A model generated the notes under the pieces. The model worked only from the letters and a program-made list of their open reading frames with translations. It was not told where the DNA came from and ran no database searches. A DNA stretch of 64,000 bases from Rhizaria sp. SCN 62-66 (taxonomy: Eukaryota > Rhizaria, unplaced): positions 52,890 to 116,889 of the forward strand of contig MEDY01000096.1 of NCBI GenBank assembly GCA_001724265.1, read 5' to 3'. Made by a program: the position numbers and the translations under genes. Of the stretch, positions 12,913-25,120 are shown one piece after another. How positions within the stretch are numbered: the stretch's first letter is position 1; the number at the start of each line of letters is the position of its first letter.

Positions 12913-13544
12913 CTTAAAACATTGACTACACAGTTGTACACATACCTGGTGTTCGTAGAGACGATACAGTAAGAAAGATTATGGGGGTGTCATGCGAGTC
13001 AAGGCTGCCTGGAGTCAGCCACAAAAATGACAGTGTAGATCATTATATACAAAAATCATGCTTTTCAATAGAGGATTCATATACATTTACACTGTAAAAA
13101 TTTGAATTTAACAATTAAATCTCGCTTGACGATGAAGCCGAAATAGACACTGACCTGAAAAATACCGCCCTCCTCCTTGTACTCCTCCGACGACACCACA
13201 CCTACACGATAGAGGATATTGTTTAAGAGGATAAGCTTATAGTTTAAGAGGATATTGTTGATTGTATTAAGCGTGTATGGGTGATACGTACTTTGCACAT
13301 ACTAAACATTATCGTACCATACAATCGATTATAACACAGTTGTGTAGTACAGTATATATAAAATATAGAGATAAGATGATTACAAATGTCGTTCTTCTTT
13401 GTTCTTCATACAGGGACGAGTAGTTCTAAGTAACACAAATAATATTTTAGCGACTTGTGATCAAGTACAGTATAAACATATTGCCGGAGAGAACACAAAT
13501 AAAGTCAACTGTAGCACTCTCAGCTCATAGTTAGCACCATGATC
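12913..13544. other. AT-rich upstream region with possible small exons
   Basis: Contains minus-strand splice-like signals: TCGTGTAG acceptor near 13203, a 47-nt open segment to a GTCAGT donor near 13154, a CTCCAG acceptor near 13010 and a GTATGT donor near 12944. A 12-nt direct repeat TTTAAGAGGATA occurs twice near 13220-13255. Frames do not join cleanly, so no exon is asserted. Confidence 0.3.
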
Positions 13545-16500
13545 TCACGCCACGACGTCAACGAATTCGCGCGCCTCGCACCACGCCAGCGCGGCGTCGA
13601 CAGTGGGCGCAACAGCCACCGTGCCGGCAGACGCAGTTACGGGCTCGGAGCACTGCCGCGCCAACGCCAGCAGCGGGCCGGGCACCAGTCCTGCGAGCTC
13701 ATCATTAATATCGCAGTCATCAACGGTATTATGAGTCACGTCGCCGTTATCCAGAGGCGGGAGAACGCCGTTGTTGCGCAGCAGCGTGCTGACATCGGCG
13801 GGCATGTGCGCGAACACTACATCGACGCCGTAGCCGCGCGCAACGGCGGTGAGCGCGCGGAAGCACGCGCGCACGGCCGTCGCGTCCACGCCCAGCACGC
13901 GCGCAAAGTCGATCACGACGGCCGCCGTGGGGCGCACCACGCGCGCGAGCGCAGGGACGAACACGGACGGTACGGCGTCCACGGCGCACGCGTGGGGGAG
14001 CGCGTGAGGGGACGCGTAGTGCATGTGTGCCGCGGGAACTGTTGAGTTGGACGGCAGGAGCACAAGATCCACGCTGCCCGCGCGCTGCAACTGCGATGCC
14101 GACAGCGACTGCTGCTGTGACAGCAGCTGGGTCTGGGACTGAAGCAGCGCAGCGGAAGACGCATGACCGTGTCCGAGGTCCAGACCACGGCTGCTGCCGC
14201 TGCTGCCAGTCGTGCCAAAACGTGGCGCCGTTTGCGACAGCAAAGACCGCGCGCGGGCACCGGCGCTGTTGGGCGTCTGCGGCCGCGACCCCGCCTGACT
14301 GCCGCCGCCGCTGCCGCCGCCGCCGCCGCGACCGACACTGCTGCCGGCGGATCCCTGGGCGGCGGCGGGCAGTGGGGTGAAGGTGCGGTCCACGGCCGGC
14401 ACTGTGGGCACAGCGGCGACGAAGGCCGAGGATGACGCGTCACCGAAGTGTGTGTGTGGACGCGGCATCTCCACGCTAGGCAGCGCAACCACGAGGCCGG
14501 CGTTGTTGGCATCAGCTCCAGCGTAGTCTTCGCTGTAGCTGTAGTCATGGGCGTCGGCGTCGCTGTTGGAATTACGGCTGTAGTGGTGATACGCGGCGAC
14601 CGAGACCGCCTGCACGAGACCGACATGCGCGGTGCCAGGACTGCAAGTGACCGTGGGTGCCGCTGCCCCCGCGCCCGGAGCGACCGTGGGCAGCAACGCG
14701 TCCGCGGATCCGGTGGTACCAGTGACACCAGTGACTGTGGGCGCACCCAGAGCCGCGATGGAGTCGACAAGCAGACTCGGTGTGCGTCGCAGCGCGAGAC
14801 CACCGCCGGTGACGCTGGTGTTAAGCGCGGCGTTGCCACTGTTGGCGTTGCCGCTGTCGTTCGCGTTGTTCGCGACGCTGTAGCTGCGCACGCTCGACGC
14901 GGGCGAGCCGTCCGAAGCGGCGCCGTACCCGCTCGCAGCGCCGCAGCCGGTGGCCACGCCTGCGACCGCGGACGCGGCATCGAACACGACCGACTCGGCG
15001 CCGGAGCCCGAGCCAGAGTTGGCGTTAGAGCCGAACGACGACGACGGCAGCAACGCGGTCACAGGACCGCTCTCCTGCTCTGCACTCGCGCCAAGCGCAG
15101 CGCGAGGAGCGGCGACGGCGACGGGGGCGGTCGACGCAGGAATAGAGGTGGGCTTCACGTGCGTGGCACCCGCAGCGCCGCCACCGCCCCGCTGCGCGCG
15201 CCGGTGCTCCAAGTACTTCAGCGACGCCAGCGCAGCCCTGCCAGCCTTGACAGTGCTGTGCCCGCTGCCGCTGCTGCCGCTGTTGCTGTTGCGCTCGGAC
15301 ACAAGGACGTAAACATGCGCAAAGGCTTCCTCAAGCAGGATTTGCGCAGAGCCGAAAAAGACGTATCCGGAGAGCGAGAGCACGCAGGTTTGCCCCGCGC
15401 GCGCAGTGAGGCGCCGCGCGGCCGCCACGTCGCCGCTCGCGCTCGCACTCGCGCTGATGCTCGCGAGCGCATAGTTGTGACCGCCAGTTTGACTGACGCC
15501 GTTGGCCGCGAGCGCGCTGGCGGCGGTGGCGGCGCTGTTGGCGAGATGGTAGTTTGCGCTGCTGATGATCGCCGTCGCGGCGGACGAGTGCGGCCACGAG
15601 GGCGCCACTTGCGCGGACCGTGCGTATCCAACAACGAACTGCAGTGCGGCGACAGCGACGCCGACGAGGAGGCCCTGCTCGACGCCGAACACGAGCAGGG
15701 AGACGAAGGTAATCAGCGACACGGCGTGCTCTTGCGCGGTGACCTTGCGCAGCGCGTAGACTTCGTAGAGCCACTCGAGCATGAGATCATAGGCGATGAA
15801 GATGAGTGTCGCGGCGAAAAAGAACCGCGGCAGCAGCGCCATGACGTCGACAGGCAACACAAAGACAGCTAACTCGGCCGCGGCAAGAATGCCGCCGACG
15901 AGGCGCGAGCGCGAGCCAGCGCGGCAGGTGAAGATGGTCTGCGAGAAGATGTAGCTGCCAGGGAAGCCAGCGAGCAGCCCGGAGACGGTGTTGGCCCAGC
16001 CGATGACCTCGAGCTCGGCGTTGACGTTAAGTGGGCGGCCCAAGTCGATCTCAACGGCCGCGACATCGAGGCAGGAAGAAAATGCCACGATCACGGTCAT
16101 CGCCGCCCAGCGCGGGATTTGACTGGGCATCACATCCCAGCGCACGATGGAGAGATCGAACAAGGCCAGCACGTCGGTCACGGCGGCGGAGGCGGCGAGC
16201 GGGGACACCCAGCCGGCCGCGCGGGACTCGGCCAGGGACGTGCCTGTGATGTACAACAGCGTGAAGAAGAGCGCCGGAAGAAGCAGCATCGTCAGAGGCA
16301 GCGCCATAGGATGCTTAAGCTTGCGCGCTACCACGCTCAAAATACCACCTTGAGATAACATAAAAACAAAAGAAGAAGAAGCAACACAGTCATGAAACAT
16401 AAATAAATGGTGAATACATTTCAAACGGGACAATTTCTTCATGAATGGCTAAAAAAGAGAATATCACTAAGTCAATCCGTATCTTGTTTCTAGAGCGTAC

Positions 16501-17773
16501 CTGACACGAGTCCCGGAAGCGCGAGTGCGGTGATGTGGCTGGATCCAATGACCGTGAGCCAATCACGCGGCGACGCAAAAGGCAGCGCGGTGCAAAGCGC
16601 AACGCCGGCCTGGAGACAGAAATAACCGATGAAGGCCAAATACCCAGCGATGACGGGTGTCGGTAAATACGATACGAATTTAGCGAGTGAGCAGCGTGCG
16701 AGCACAACGAGCACGACGCCCAGCGCGGCCGTCGATAGACTGAGACAGACGGCCGTTGTGGCCCACACGACGGGCGGCGGCGCGTCGGCCAGCTCGTTCG
16801 CAATGCCCGTGGCCATGACGGAGAGGAAGATGAGTCCCGCGTCCTGCACTTGGCCGATGGCAAACGGCAGAGCAGAGCGCAGAACGAGCATCTGGTGCAC
16901 GAAGGAAGAGAACAAAAACAGACGCGCAAAGTGTGACTGCACGGGCACGAAGACAGGGTGTCCGAAGACGAGCGCCGTGTAACCGTAGAGCGCAGGGATC
17001 GCAAGCACCATGTTGATCAGACCGACGGCGATGTCGCGCATCAGCACGCTCGCCGCGCTGGGCTCCAGCGCCGACGCAGAGGCACCGTCCGGCGCAGCAG
17101 CAGAATACGGGTTGTGGCTATCTTTGACCGTGACAGACTTAGACGTGACTTTCCTGCCACTGGAGTTCGCGGTGTCGTCCTTTTTGTTTGGAGCAGAGGC
17201 GAGCAGAGGAGTCATTTCGATGGGCTGATCGAAGTTATTATTGTTGCCGATTTTGGTTGTTGTTGTGCGAGTGCTGCTGCTCTTGCTGGTGTTAAGCAGA
17301 AACATGCGACTCGACTTTAAGTCCGAATCGTCATCGTCATCCGCGTCAATATCGTTGTTATTGGAGCCGTAGCCTGAGTAGCGAGTGTCCTTGTTCGCGC
17401 CGGCGTTATCAGCAGCAATTGCTGACGAACTGCTACCGCTACTGTGAACATTGGCACGAGAGAGGTTGTTGCTCGACGAGACACGACGCGGCGGTGCGGG
17501 AGGTAGCTGCGACGACGACTGCTGTGCCTGCGTCTTGGTGAAGCTACTGCTCGCACCAGAGTCGGGGTTAGCACCAGACCCGACAGAGCGGCTATCAAGG
17601 TCGGCAAGACCAGACGAAGAGTGCGAGGGCACGAGACCACCGGGTCTGTAGGTAGACGCAGAGACCGCCGCAGATGAGCTGCTTGCGGATGAGCTCGCGG
17701 TCGTGGCGGAGGCCGAGCGCTCGGCGAGGCGGTCAGGCACGAGCGGCGGCAGCGCTGCAGCGTCGGATGACAT
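13545..17773 (-). CDS. SulP/SLC26-type anion transporter with split STAS domain
   Basis: Membrane anion transporter (sulfate or related anion; substrate not decidable). Two exons, 17773-16501 and 16348-13545, joined in phase 1 (TCAG|GTACGC donor, ATCTCAAG acceptor); about 1,358 residues. A Ser/Asn-rich cytosolic N-terminus of about 240 residues precedes the SulP core, whose first segment includes MRDIAVGLINMVLAIPALYG; roughly a dozen hydrophobic segments follow, to about residue 700. The start of a STAS domain (QTCVLSLSGYVFFGSAQILL) is at about residue 745, and its second half, with AVVIDFARVLGVDATAV, is at about 1234; some 440 low-complexity residues sit between them. The end, DAALAWCEAREF, resembles the end of STAS in the YGR125W-like subgroup, but no cyclic-nucleotide-binding domain follows. 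The stop is TGA. Confidence 0.85.
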
Positions 17774-18434
17774 GGTACCGCGCGCAAATAACGGGTCTCG
17801 CAGCTATTTCTGGTAGAATATCAATTAAATTGCCGAGATCTTGAGACTACAAGGAATGACCGTGGCAGGGGATGCGTGGGTGAGCAAAGGAGGGTGTGGA
17901 GGCGTGGCAAGGACCCACGTCATGCATTGACTGACTTAGTACGAATGTATGCGCGATACTCGCAAGGTTCAGGTGTCTAATATAAATAACACATTATTTA
18001 ACAATGAAATTCTATATATAAACGTCAGCACATTCGGGTTAATGATCAGTTGACGTCACAGTTTATGCAATCGTTCCTTTTGCGCGCAGCAGTTGCTCGT
18101 CGGCGTGTGCGACTAGTCGCAGCAGTAGAGTTACCTTCTTTCAGACACAAACAAACGAGATTTGTATAAAGACTCGGGGCACAGTGACTGCATGGGAGGC
18201 AAAACACCCCCACACACGTCGTGCATATAATATAGTTGATGAAAAATAAAAAGCATATGATAGTATTTCTAGATGATTAGTTAGATGTTAGAGATGCTAC
18301 AACGACGACTGAGAGGTAGAGGCTCGAGGCACGGGCGCAGAGAGCAAACCCTGCTGTCCCGTCCACCAGCCGCAGCCATCGTCATCATATCACACACGCA
18401 AAGCCATACAGCGCGCCGCCGTCGTGAGAGCAGC
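17774..18434. other. Intergenic region between SLC26-like gene and NDUFA5
   Basis: 660 bp carrying the promoter of the SulP gene and the 3' end of NDUFA5 (both minus strand). AT-rich in 17940-18290. I see no gene, RNA or repeat. Confidence 0.4.
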
Positions 18435-19865
18435 TTAGAACTTGATGGGCTGCGCGGGCGGGGGGATGTTGAAGCTCTCGACGAGCTTGGCCGTGGCCTG
18501 GCCGACCTTCGTCGACAGCAGCGCCTTGTCGTCCTCCGAGAGCTCCTTGACAGGCGCCACGTTGGGGTCAAAGTCGGGGCGTTCGGCCTTGAGCTGCGCG
18601 ACGGTGGCGTCGTAAAGCCGGTTGAGGTACACGGCGCGGTCGCGCTCGATGTCGATGGCGGCGTCCTTGGAGGCCTGCACAGCTTCGGCGTGGCCCTCGG
18701 GGGCAGTGGCGGCGTTGGGGTAGCTGTAGTGGGCCAGCGCAAGCTTGGCGGCCTCGTCCACGGCGGCCGCAATCGCCTTGCGCTCGTCGGGGGTGTTCTC
18801 GTTCATGAATTTGACGACGAGCTTCTGCTTAGGGGTGTTGAGGGCATCGACCCAGGCCTCGGCAGCGGCCTCCCAGTTGTCGCGGCGGTGGCCATCGCCG
18901 AACTTCCAGCCCTTGGGCGGGGGCACGTACGGCCAGCCCGCGTAGGGGATCGACGGGAACGGGCCCAGCTCGGCCATCGAGGGCACGCCGGCGGGCACGG
19001 GGTGAAAGACGAGGGTGCGCTTGACGTCGTCCTGAGGTGGGGAACATCACAGAAATGGAAGAGTAGAAGCACAAGATAAGAGCATATCACGACGAAATTG
19101 CACAAGGAAATAAAGAAATCATGAATATACATATACGACACAGCATCGAGTGTGCTAGATACGCTGCAGGAGAGTGCTTGCCAATGTTGACAATTGGTCA
19201 GTGGCGTACCTGGCCAAAGAAGGGGTCGGAGGAATCGCGGGCGGCAGCGGCGGCGGCGTCCTTGTTGAAGTTCGCGGTGGGCTTGAACTCGTTGTTAACG
19301 ACGTCGATCAGCTCGAGCTGGTCCTCGGCGACGGAGATGAGCTTCTCCAGAGGGCCCATGTTGATCTCGTACTCGGCGTCCCAGTCGCACGGGTTGCGCT
19401 CCAGCACAGCCAGGTGGTGGCGGGCCATGCCGATCACGGAGTTGTTGAAGTGCTTCTCACCCTATTGTGGCATGTACAAGACGGTATATGGTATCGGTGT
19501 GCAACGCGCGGTACGTGTGCAGTAGGATGGCGGGGCGTGGGACACGGTCGGCGAAGTCAGGGCAAGCGAGTGCAGCACCAGCGGACGAGAGGTGGGAGAG
19601 AGCCAATAAGTGGTTGGAAACAGGGTAAGACGAGGTCGTGCAAAGACAGCTGGAGAACAGTAAGCAGATTCAACGTTGACAAACCATTTGCATTTGGTTA
19701 GGTGAAATGACGTACGGTGTAGGTGGAGCAAACCTCAATCTGACGCTTGTAGAGAGAGACCAACACCTCGCGAGCATTGTCGATGGCAGGGAGGTCCGCA
19801 TAGCCAGTCGAATAGCGACCAGGGCGCATCATAAGACGGCCGGCACAGCGCAACATTGATGACAT
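18435..19865 (-). CDS. NDUFA5: NDUFA5 (complex I 13 kDa-B subunit) with a long C-terminal extension
   Basis: Accessory subunit of the matrix arm of NADH:ubiquinone oxidoreductase. Three exons, 19865-19716, 19461-19210 and 19031-18435, all phase 0, giving 332 residues against about 116 in human. The N-terminus MSSMLRCAGRLMMRPGRYST is Arg-rich and Ser-rich, like a mitochondrial presequence. The core shows DLPAIDNAREVLVSLYKRQI (compare the plant NARAVLIDLYSKTL), then ARHHLAVLERNP and MGPLEKLISVAEDQLELI, matching the family's GQLEEVILQAEHELNL block. I chose the exon 1 donor ACC|GTACGT over GAG|GTTTGC because the resulting length between the LY..I and LAV blocks fits human with one residue difference. 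The third exon encodes about 198 extra residues (Trp/Pro-rich start GWPYVPPPKGWKFG, then helical) not found in human or plant proteins that I recall. Stop TAA. Confidence 0.85.
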
Positions 19866-20397
19866 TCTGTTAAAGGACTATCAACGCTTTTGCAAACGCA
19901 ACACAGACACTTTTTCACTCGTCCCTCGTCAGCTTGCCAGTCGCGGAACCGAGCCCACAGTCACCGTCGAAAAAACAGCAGCATTTTTCGGTCTACCACC
20001 TTATTGACAACCAACTTCGATCGATCGACCGACAACGCACACCTCTACAATGCCTCGCCGCCATCGACAGACAATATAATTGCTCTTCTGGGAGTACATC
20101 TACTTTGCCTGTTTTACTCCTTTTATTCATCCTCGTCCAGATTGCTGTTATTCCTGATTTCACGATCCGTGAATGGGACTGACAAGAGCTGCTGGTTCAC
20201 TATGTGCTCCCACACTGCATATCTCGCTCGAATAACATTATATTCACGAGTGACTTAAGTATCATGTGAACAATATGGTGTATTACGCACTGTTTGGGAT
20301 GTGTATTACATGCCGCTTATTTGGCGCTATGGTGTGCGATCTTTGTGTCTCACCCCTCCGTTCTCTGACTCCTCGCTTCACTTAACTTCAACTCTCG
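19866..20397. promoter_or_regulatory. Shared divergent promoter of NDUFA5 and SDHAF4
   Basis: 532 bp between the start codons of two nuclear genes for mitochondrial respiratory-chain proteins, head to head. It contains one exact copy of the window-wide motif (CCCACAGTCAC, 19954-19964), the only exact copy I found outside predicted coding sequence. Confidence 0.55.
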
Positions 20398-20980
20398 ATG
20401 CAACCATCAACCATGTATCGCCCCAGCTTAATGCTGTCTTCGCGTCTCCGCACTGGCTCCTCGCGTCTTGCGCGAGCTACGTCGTCGTTTCTGTCATACA
20501 TTTCGACCAGCAGCATCAGCGCCCACAACACCCGTCCTGCTGTCACTGCTTTTCCCTCTGCTGCTTTCTCGACGGCGTCTGCTCCCAAGGCGCGCGTGCT
20601 TGAGCCGGCTGCCGAGCTCTTCACGCTGCTGCCGCAGGAAGACCCCGCGCTGATGGGGAAGCACGCCGTCAAGTCGCAGGCCGCGCGCGAGAAGGAGGAG
20701 GCCGAGCTGGACGCGCTCGAGGCCGAGGCCGACGCCAACGCGGTCGCCCCGGGCCCCCGGGTCAACCCTGTCACCGGGGAGGTCAACGGGCCGCGCGGGC
20801 CTGAGCCCACCAGGTACGGTGGCCGAGATTTTTATGCTTGTTTTGTTTGTCAACGCTGGCTTCATTATTTTACACTGTTCTTCATGTGACGTGACTCACT
20901 CTTGCTGTGCTGCTTGTTATTCTTCATGTTTGCGTAGGTTTGGCGACTTTGAGCGCGCGGGCCGCTGCTTTGACTTCTGA
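20398..20980 (+). CDS. SDHAF4: SDHAF4, succinate dehydrogenase assembly factor 4
   Basis: Matrix chaperone that binds flavinylated SDHA before complex II assembly. Two exons: 20398-20813 and 20938-20980 (AG|GTACGG donor, TGCGTAG acceptor), 152 residues. The splice restores the diagnostic DUF1674 C-terminus: GPRGPEPTRFGDFERAGRCF followed by DF and a TGA stop; animal and yeast proteins end in nearly the same string. Without the intron this signature is lost, which confirms the splice. The N-terminus is rich in Ser, Arg and Thr with no acidic residues for about 65 residues, typical of a mitochondrial presequence; a second ATG at 20413 is an alternative start. An acidic helix (EKEEAELDALEAEAD) precedes the conserved tail. 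Confidence 0.93.
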
Positions 20981-21795
20981 AGTTGCATAGCGGTGCGTTT
21001 TGTGCATCTATTTATTTATTTTCACGACTGCTCTGCATTCGTTTGCCGCTGTGAGCGCTGAAGGATTGCTGCGGGCCAGTCTCTAAAGCAAGCTCTTTGC
21101 GGATATATTACATAGCTCTGTGAAATATAAACGATACAATACGATAATTTCCCCTACCAGGTTTCTGAAAATACGCGCATAAATTCCCCTCAACACTGTC
21201 ACGATCACTGTGGTCAGCATCTTAATCAGATTTCGTCCTCGTAGACCGAGGGCGAGCGAGGTTTCGGATGGACCGACAAAATCGAAGTCTGGTGGGAGCT
21301 GGGCTTGCTTTCGACAGTTAAAGCGGTGTTTTTCGAACCACAGACAGTGCATGAAACAACTTTACATCTACAAAACCACTTTTTATATATTGGCTATTGA
21401 TTGTAGGTCTACTGTCGACGGGAAACATCTCATTTGCCTTGTGATAAATCTTTCTTACTCCAACCCACACGCGACCACTCTCCACTCACATTTGTCTTTC
21501 GTCAACCTCTTATCTTGCACTTTCATGACTTATCAAGACTCTTTAGCTGGATCAACTGCCGTTTTCTATAGAAACAAACTGCTCTTGTTTCTACTACTGC
21601 GCTACAGCGCCATATATATCCCCTCAACTCTTCAGCTCCGAAAGTAGAGTTGATCTCTTCTCCCGCTTGCTTGCATTTGGCAACTGACGCCAGTCTCCCC
21701 CCACTCAGCGTCGCCTGTTCACCTCGTCGCTCCTTTCCGACGATCATCCCTGGCCTAGCGCCTCCCAGTGTCTTTGCGCCCCGCTTGTCCTCGCA
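20981..21795. other. Intergenic region upstream of the TBC-PH gene
   Basis: 815 bp with the SDHAF4 3' end and the TBC-PH promoter. Pyrimidine-rich on the plus strand over the last 200 bp. No gene or RNA recognised. Confidence 0.4.
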
Positions 21796-24700
21796 ATGAG
21801 CGCGCCCGGAGCATCCGCAGCAGCCGTTGCTGCTGGTTCAGCGTCCCCAAGTAAGCCCCCGACTTCGCGCGTGGTGTTCCACGCCAGCTCCGCCAACGCT
21901 TCCTTCTCTGCCGCCGCGCCTTTTTCTGCCGCACCGTCGACCTCCGCGCCGCCGCCGCCGCAGCAGCCGCAGCCGCGCGCGACCAACATCAGCACCAGCG
22001 CGCCCACTACCGCGGCCGCGTCTTCCTTCTCCGCGACCGCTATCTCGGCCGCCTTCTCGGCCTCTCTCGCCAAGATGCCCTCCGAGGCGGCTCAGCTTGC
22101 GTTCTGGCAGAAGTATCTCGACAGCACGGACGCGCAGCAGGACGCGCTCGCGGCGTCGCCCGCCTTCATCGCGCACGTCTGGGGCGGCGTCCCCGAGCCT
22201 CTCCGCGCGCGCGTGTGGCAGCAAGTGCGCGGCGTGCCCCCCACGCAGTACACCGTCGACGACGCGCGCTTGCCCGCATCTTTTATTGCGGACCTCGACG
22301 CCGAGATCATGTGCGCACAGGCGTGTCCTGCCCTGCCCGAGCCCATCGCGGACCAGGAGCAGGAGCTCGTTCGCACCGTGCTCAAGATCGACGCGGGCGT
22401 CTTCGCGCGCACCGCGCCGCCGCCGGGCTCGGTCCAGCTGCTGCAGCGCATCTCCCCCGTTACCAAGACCGTGTCGGCGACGCTCTATGTGCACCAGGCG
22501 CTAGCGCACCGCATGGCGCGTTTGCGGCCAACGCCGGCTCGCCCCGCCACGGCCGGCGCCAACGCCGCGGGCTCCGCGACAGGCTCCGCCGCCGGTGTTG
22601 CTGGTAATGCTGCTGGCGCTGGCGCTGGTGCGAGTTCTGCGGGTGCCGGTGCTGCGGGCGGCGGGTCGCAGCCCAGCGGCGGCAACGTGGCTTCCCGCAA
22701 CAGCAACAACAGCAGCTCCAGTAGCAGCAGTGCGTCGTCGTCCTGCTTTGGCTCTGCGACCGGCTCCGCCAAGGACTCCGCCGCGACCAGCGCTGCGATC
22801 TCTGCCAGTTCTGCCAGCTCCGCGGTGCGCCAGGCAGGCGGCATTCCTGAGTGTGCGCTGGCACTGGCGGACGCCGTGGCCACGTGGGACCCCGCGCTCG
22901 CGGCGCGCATGCAGCGGGCGGGGCTCGACGCGCACGACCTTCACACGCTCACGCGCGAGTGGGCGCTGCCGCTCTTTGCCTCGGCGTACCCGGCGCCCGT
23001 TGTGCTGCGCGCTCTCGACATCGCGCTGCTCGACCCGCGCGGCCCGCACGCCGTCTCGCTGCTGCTGTACGGACTGCTCAAGCTCGTCGAGGCAACCTCA
23101 CCCGCGGTCGCTGCGGCGTCATTGTCGTCGTCGCCTGCGGCGGCCAAGGTGGTGGCGGGCGCGGACGGCGGCGCGGGTAATAACCCCGAGGCTGAGAGCA
23201 AGACTGACTCCGCCTCTGCCGCCTCCGCTGCTGCTGCTGCTGCCGCCGCTGCGAGCGCGGCCGGCGCCGGCGCGGGCTTAGTCTCCGGCGCGAGCTTCCC
23301 CGGCGACGGCTCTGCCGCGGCGAGCCCCGAGGCCACGCGAAGTGCCTCGAGCGCATCCAATGCAAACTCTGTGTCTGAGCCGTCGCTGCTGTCGCACGCG
23401 CTCGTGCTCCCGTCGCGCCTGCTCGCGCTCTCGGCCTCGGACGCGGCCGCGGCGGCGACTGCGGCCGTCGCCGTGACCTTCGCCACGCTGCGTTCGCGCG
23501 ACCGCGAGTGGTGGGCGATGCTGCTGCGCAAGGACTGGACGACCACGCTCGCGCGCTCGGGCCCCGCGCTGTTAACCGTCGTCCCAGGGGTCGGGTCCGC
23601 AGTCGCCGCGCCCGCGGAGACGCCCGCGCAGCGCGAGGCGCGGCTCGTGGGGCAGATCGCGTACCTGCAGCGACTTATCGTTGCCTTCATGCGCGCGCGC
23701 CGGGCTGCCGCGGAGGAAAAGGCCCGCGCTCTCGCACAGGTATGTCAACTCTACTAAATGCGAGATATATCCAATTATATAAGCGCTATTGGAAGAGTTC
23801 TTTAATCTATTTGTTTTCTAACCTATTGTATATCCACATATCATCAATTTATATTAAATCGTACTTTTCTTCATGTATTCATGTTCATTATTCTTTAGGC
23901 CGAGGCCGAGGCCGAGTCGCGCAAGGCGATGCGGCGCCTCGTCGCACTGGCGGCCGAGCACACGCCCGCTGCGCGCGACCTGGTCGAGACCATGGAGCGC
24001 CTTGGTGCACAGCTCGCTGAGATCGAACGCGAAGTCTTCAACAACGCCCACCATAACACCAGTCACAGCTCAAGCTCGAGCTCGAGCTCGAGCAGCTCCA
24101 CGGCGTCGAGCGCGTCTAGTACCTCTGGGTCAGGCGTTCTGGGCGTCTCCGCGGCCCTGTCGGACGCATTCGCGGCGACGCGTGCGCTGTTTGACCGCCT
24201 GCAAACGTCGCTGGGCAGCGCGCTCGTCGCCGACACACCGGTCAACGGCGCCGGGCTGTTCGCCAAGTTCGACATCACGCCGGCCGGCGCGGGCGCGGAC
24301 GCGGGCGGGCTGAACCCCGACGGCACGCCTAATACTGCCGGTGCAGGGACCGGCGCGAACGAGCTGGCCGGCAGCTTCGGGCTCGGGCTTGGCGGCGGCA
24401 GGCCTGTGTTCCTCAAGTCGCCGCCGCCGACGGGGCTGATTAAGTTCGGCGAGCTGGCGTCATACCTGGAGCTGCCGTGCGCGCACATGGAGGGCTACCT
24501 CCGCAAGGCGCGCATGCCCAAGCCCGGACAGGACATCACGGTCGTCGCGCGGCGGTACTTCGTGCTCTACGGCCCGTTCCTGACGCACTTCAAAACCCAC
24601 TCAGACCGCACGCCGAGTAAGAACATTGCCGTCGACCTGCGCGGGCGCACCATCGCGATGATTGACCGCCACCCGCTGGGCGAGTTCGGCATCGAGGTGT

Positions 24701-24807
24701 GCACGCGCAAGCAGACGACGCTGTATTTGCTGTTTGCGGATAGCGAGATGGAGCGGCGTAAGTGGGTCATGACCATCGCCGCTGTCGCGCGCCTGCCCCC
24801 CGGCTGA
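21796..24807 (+). CDS. TBC-like (Rab-GAP-like) protein with C-terminal PH domain
   Basis: Likely membrane-trafficking regulator. Exons 21796-23739 and 23899-24807, phase 0 (CACAG|GTATGT donor, TTCTTTAG acceptor), 950 residues. An Ala/Ser/Pro-rich N-terminus is followed at about residue 131 by GVPEPLRARVWQQV, the TBC opening motif (IPxxxRxxxW). A later helix pair near residue 389, ALPLFASAYPAPVVLRALDI, resembles the closing TBC block (LF...LP...VLRIWD). The expected IxxDxxRT arginine-finger motif is poor (VFART near residue 206, Asp absent) and the YxQ motif is not clear (LYVHQA), so GAP activity is doubtful. Two low-complexity inserts interrupt the domain. A coiled coil spans the exon junction (AAAEEKARALAQ|AEAEAESRK), then a PH domain at about 841-947 (HMEGYLRKAR ... 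MERRKWVMTIAAV, with the conserved Trp). Stop TGA. Confidence 0.75.
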
Positions 24808-25120
24808 ATGCGTTTGTTTGCGCATATGCAATGCATCGTTGTGGGTTAATGTTGTAATATGAATGAAATCTTTAAACCCTTTTTACTTTTGAAGGATTTG
24901 TGTTCTCTGTTTCTTTGTCTTTTGTTTCCTACGACTGTGTTGTAGGGCCCATGATGCACCAGCAGCAGTCAATAATAGTAATAAAGCAAATTAACATTGT
25001 TATCTTTGGTTGTGCAATAATTGAAAATCACGGTGTATTATCTATTGTCTTAACTAAGTATTGATTCGTAATCTAAGTATTATTGTTCTTGATAAACGTT
25101 GGAAGCACAAAACGAGCTGT
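24808..25120. other. Convergent 3' intergenic region
   Basis: 313 bp between the stops of two convergent genes. AT-rich; an AATAAA on the plus strand near 24981 is a plausible poly(A) signal for the TBC-PH gene. Confidence 0.4.

Noticed and set aside
19731-19736. GAG|GTTTGC as the NDUFA5 exon 1 donor
   Set aside because: The nearby ACC|GTACGT site matches the window's donor pattern, keeps phase 0, and gives a length that fits the NDUFA5 alignment.
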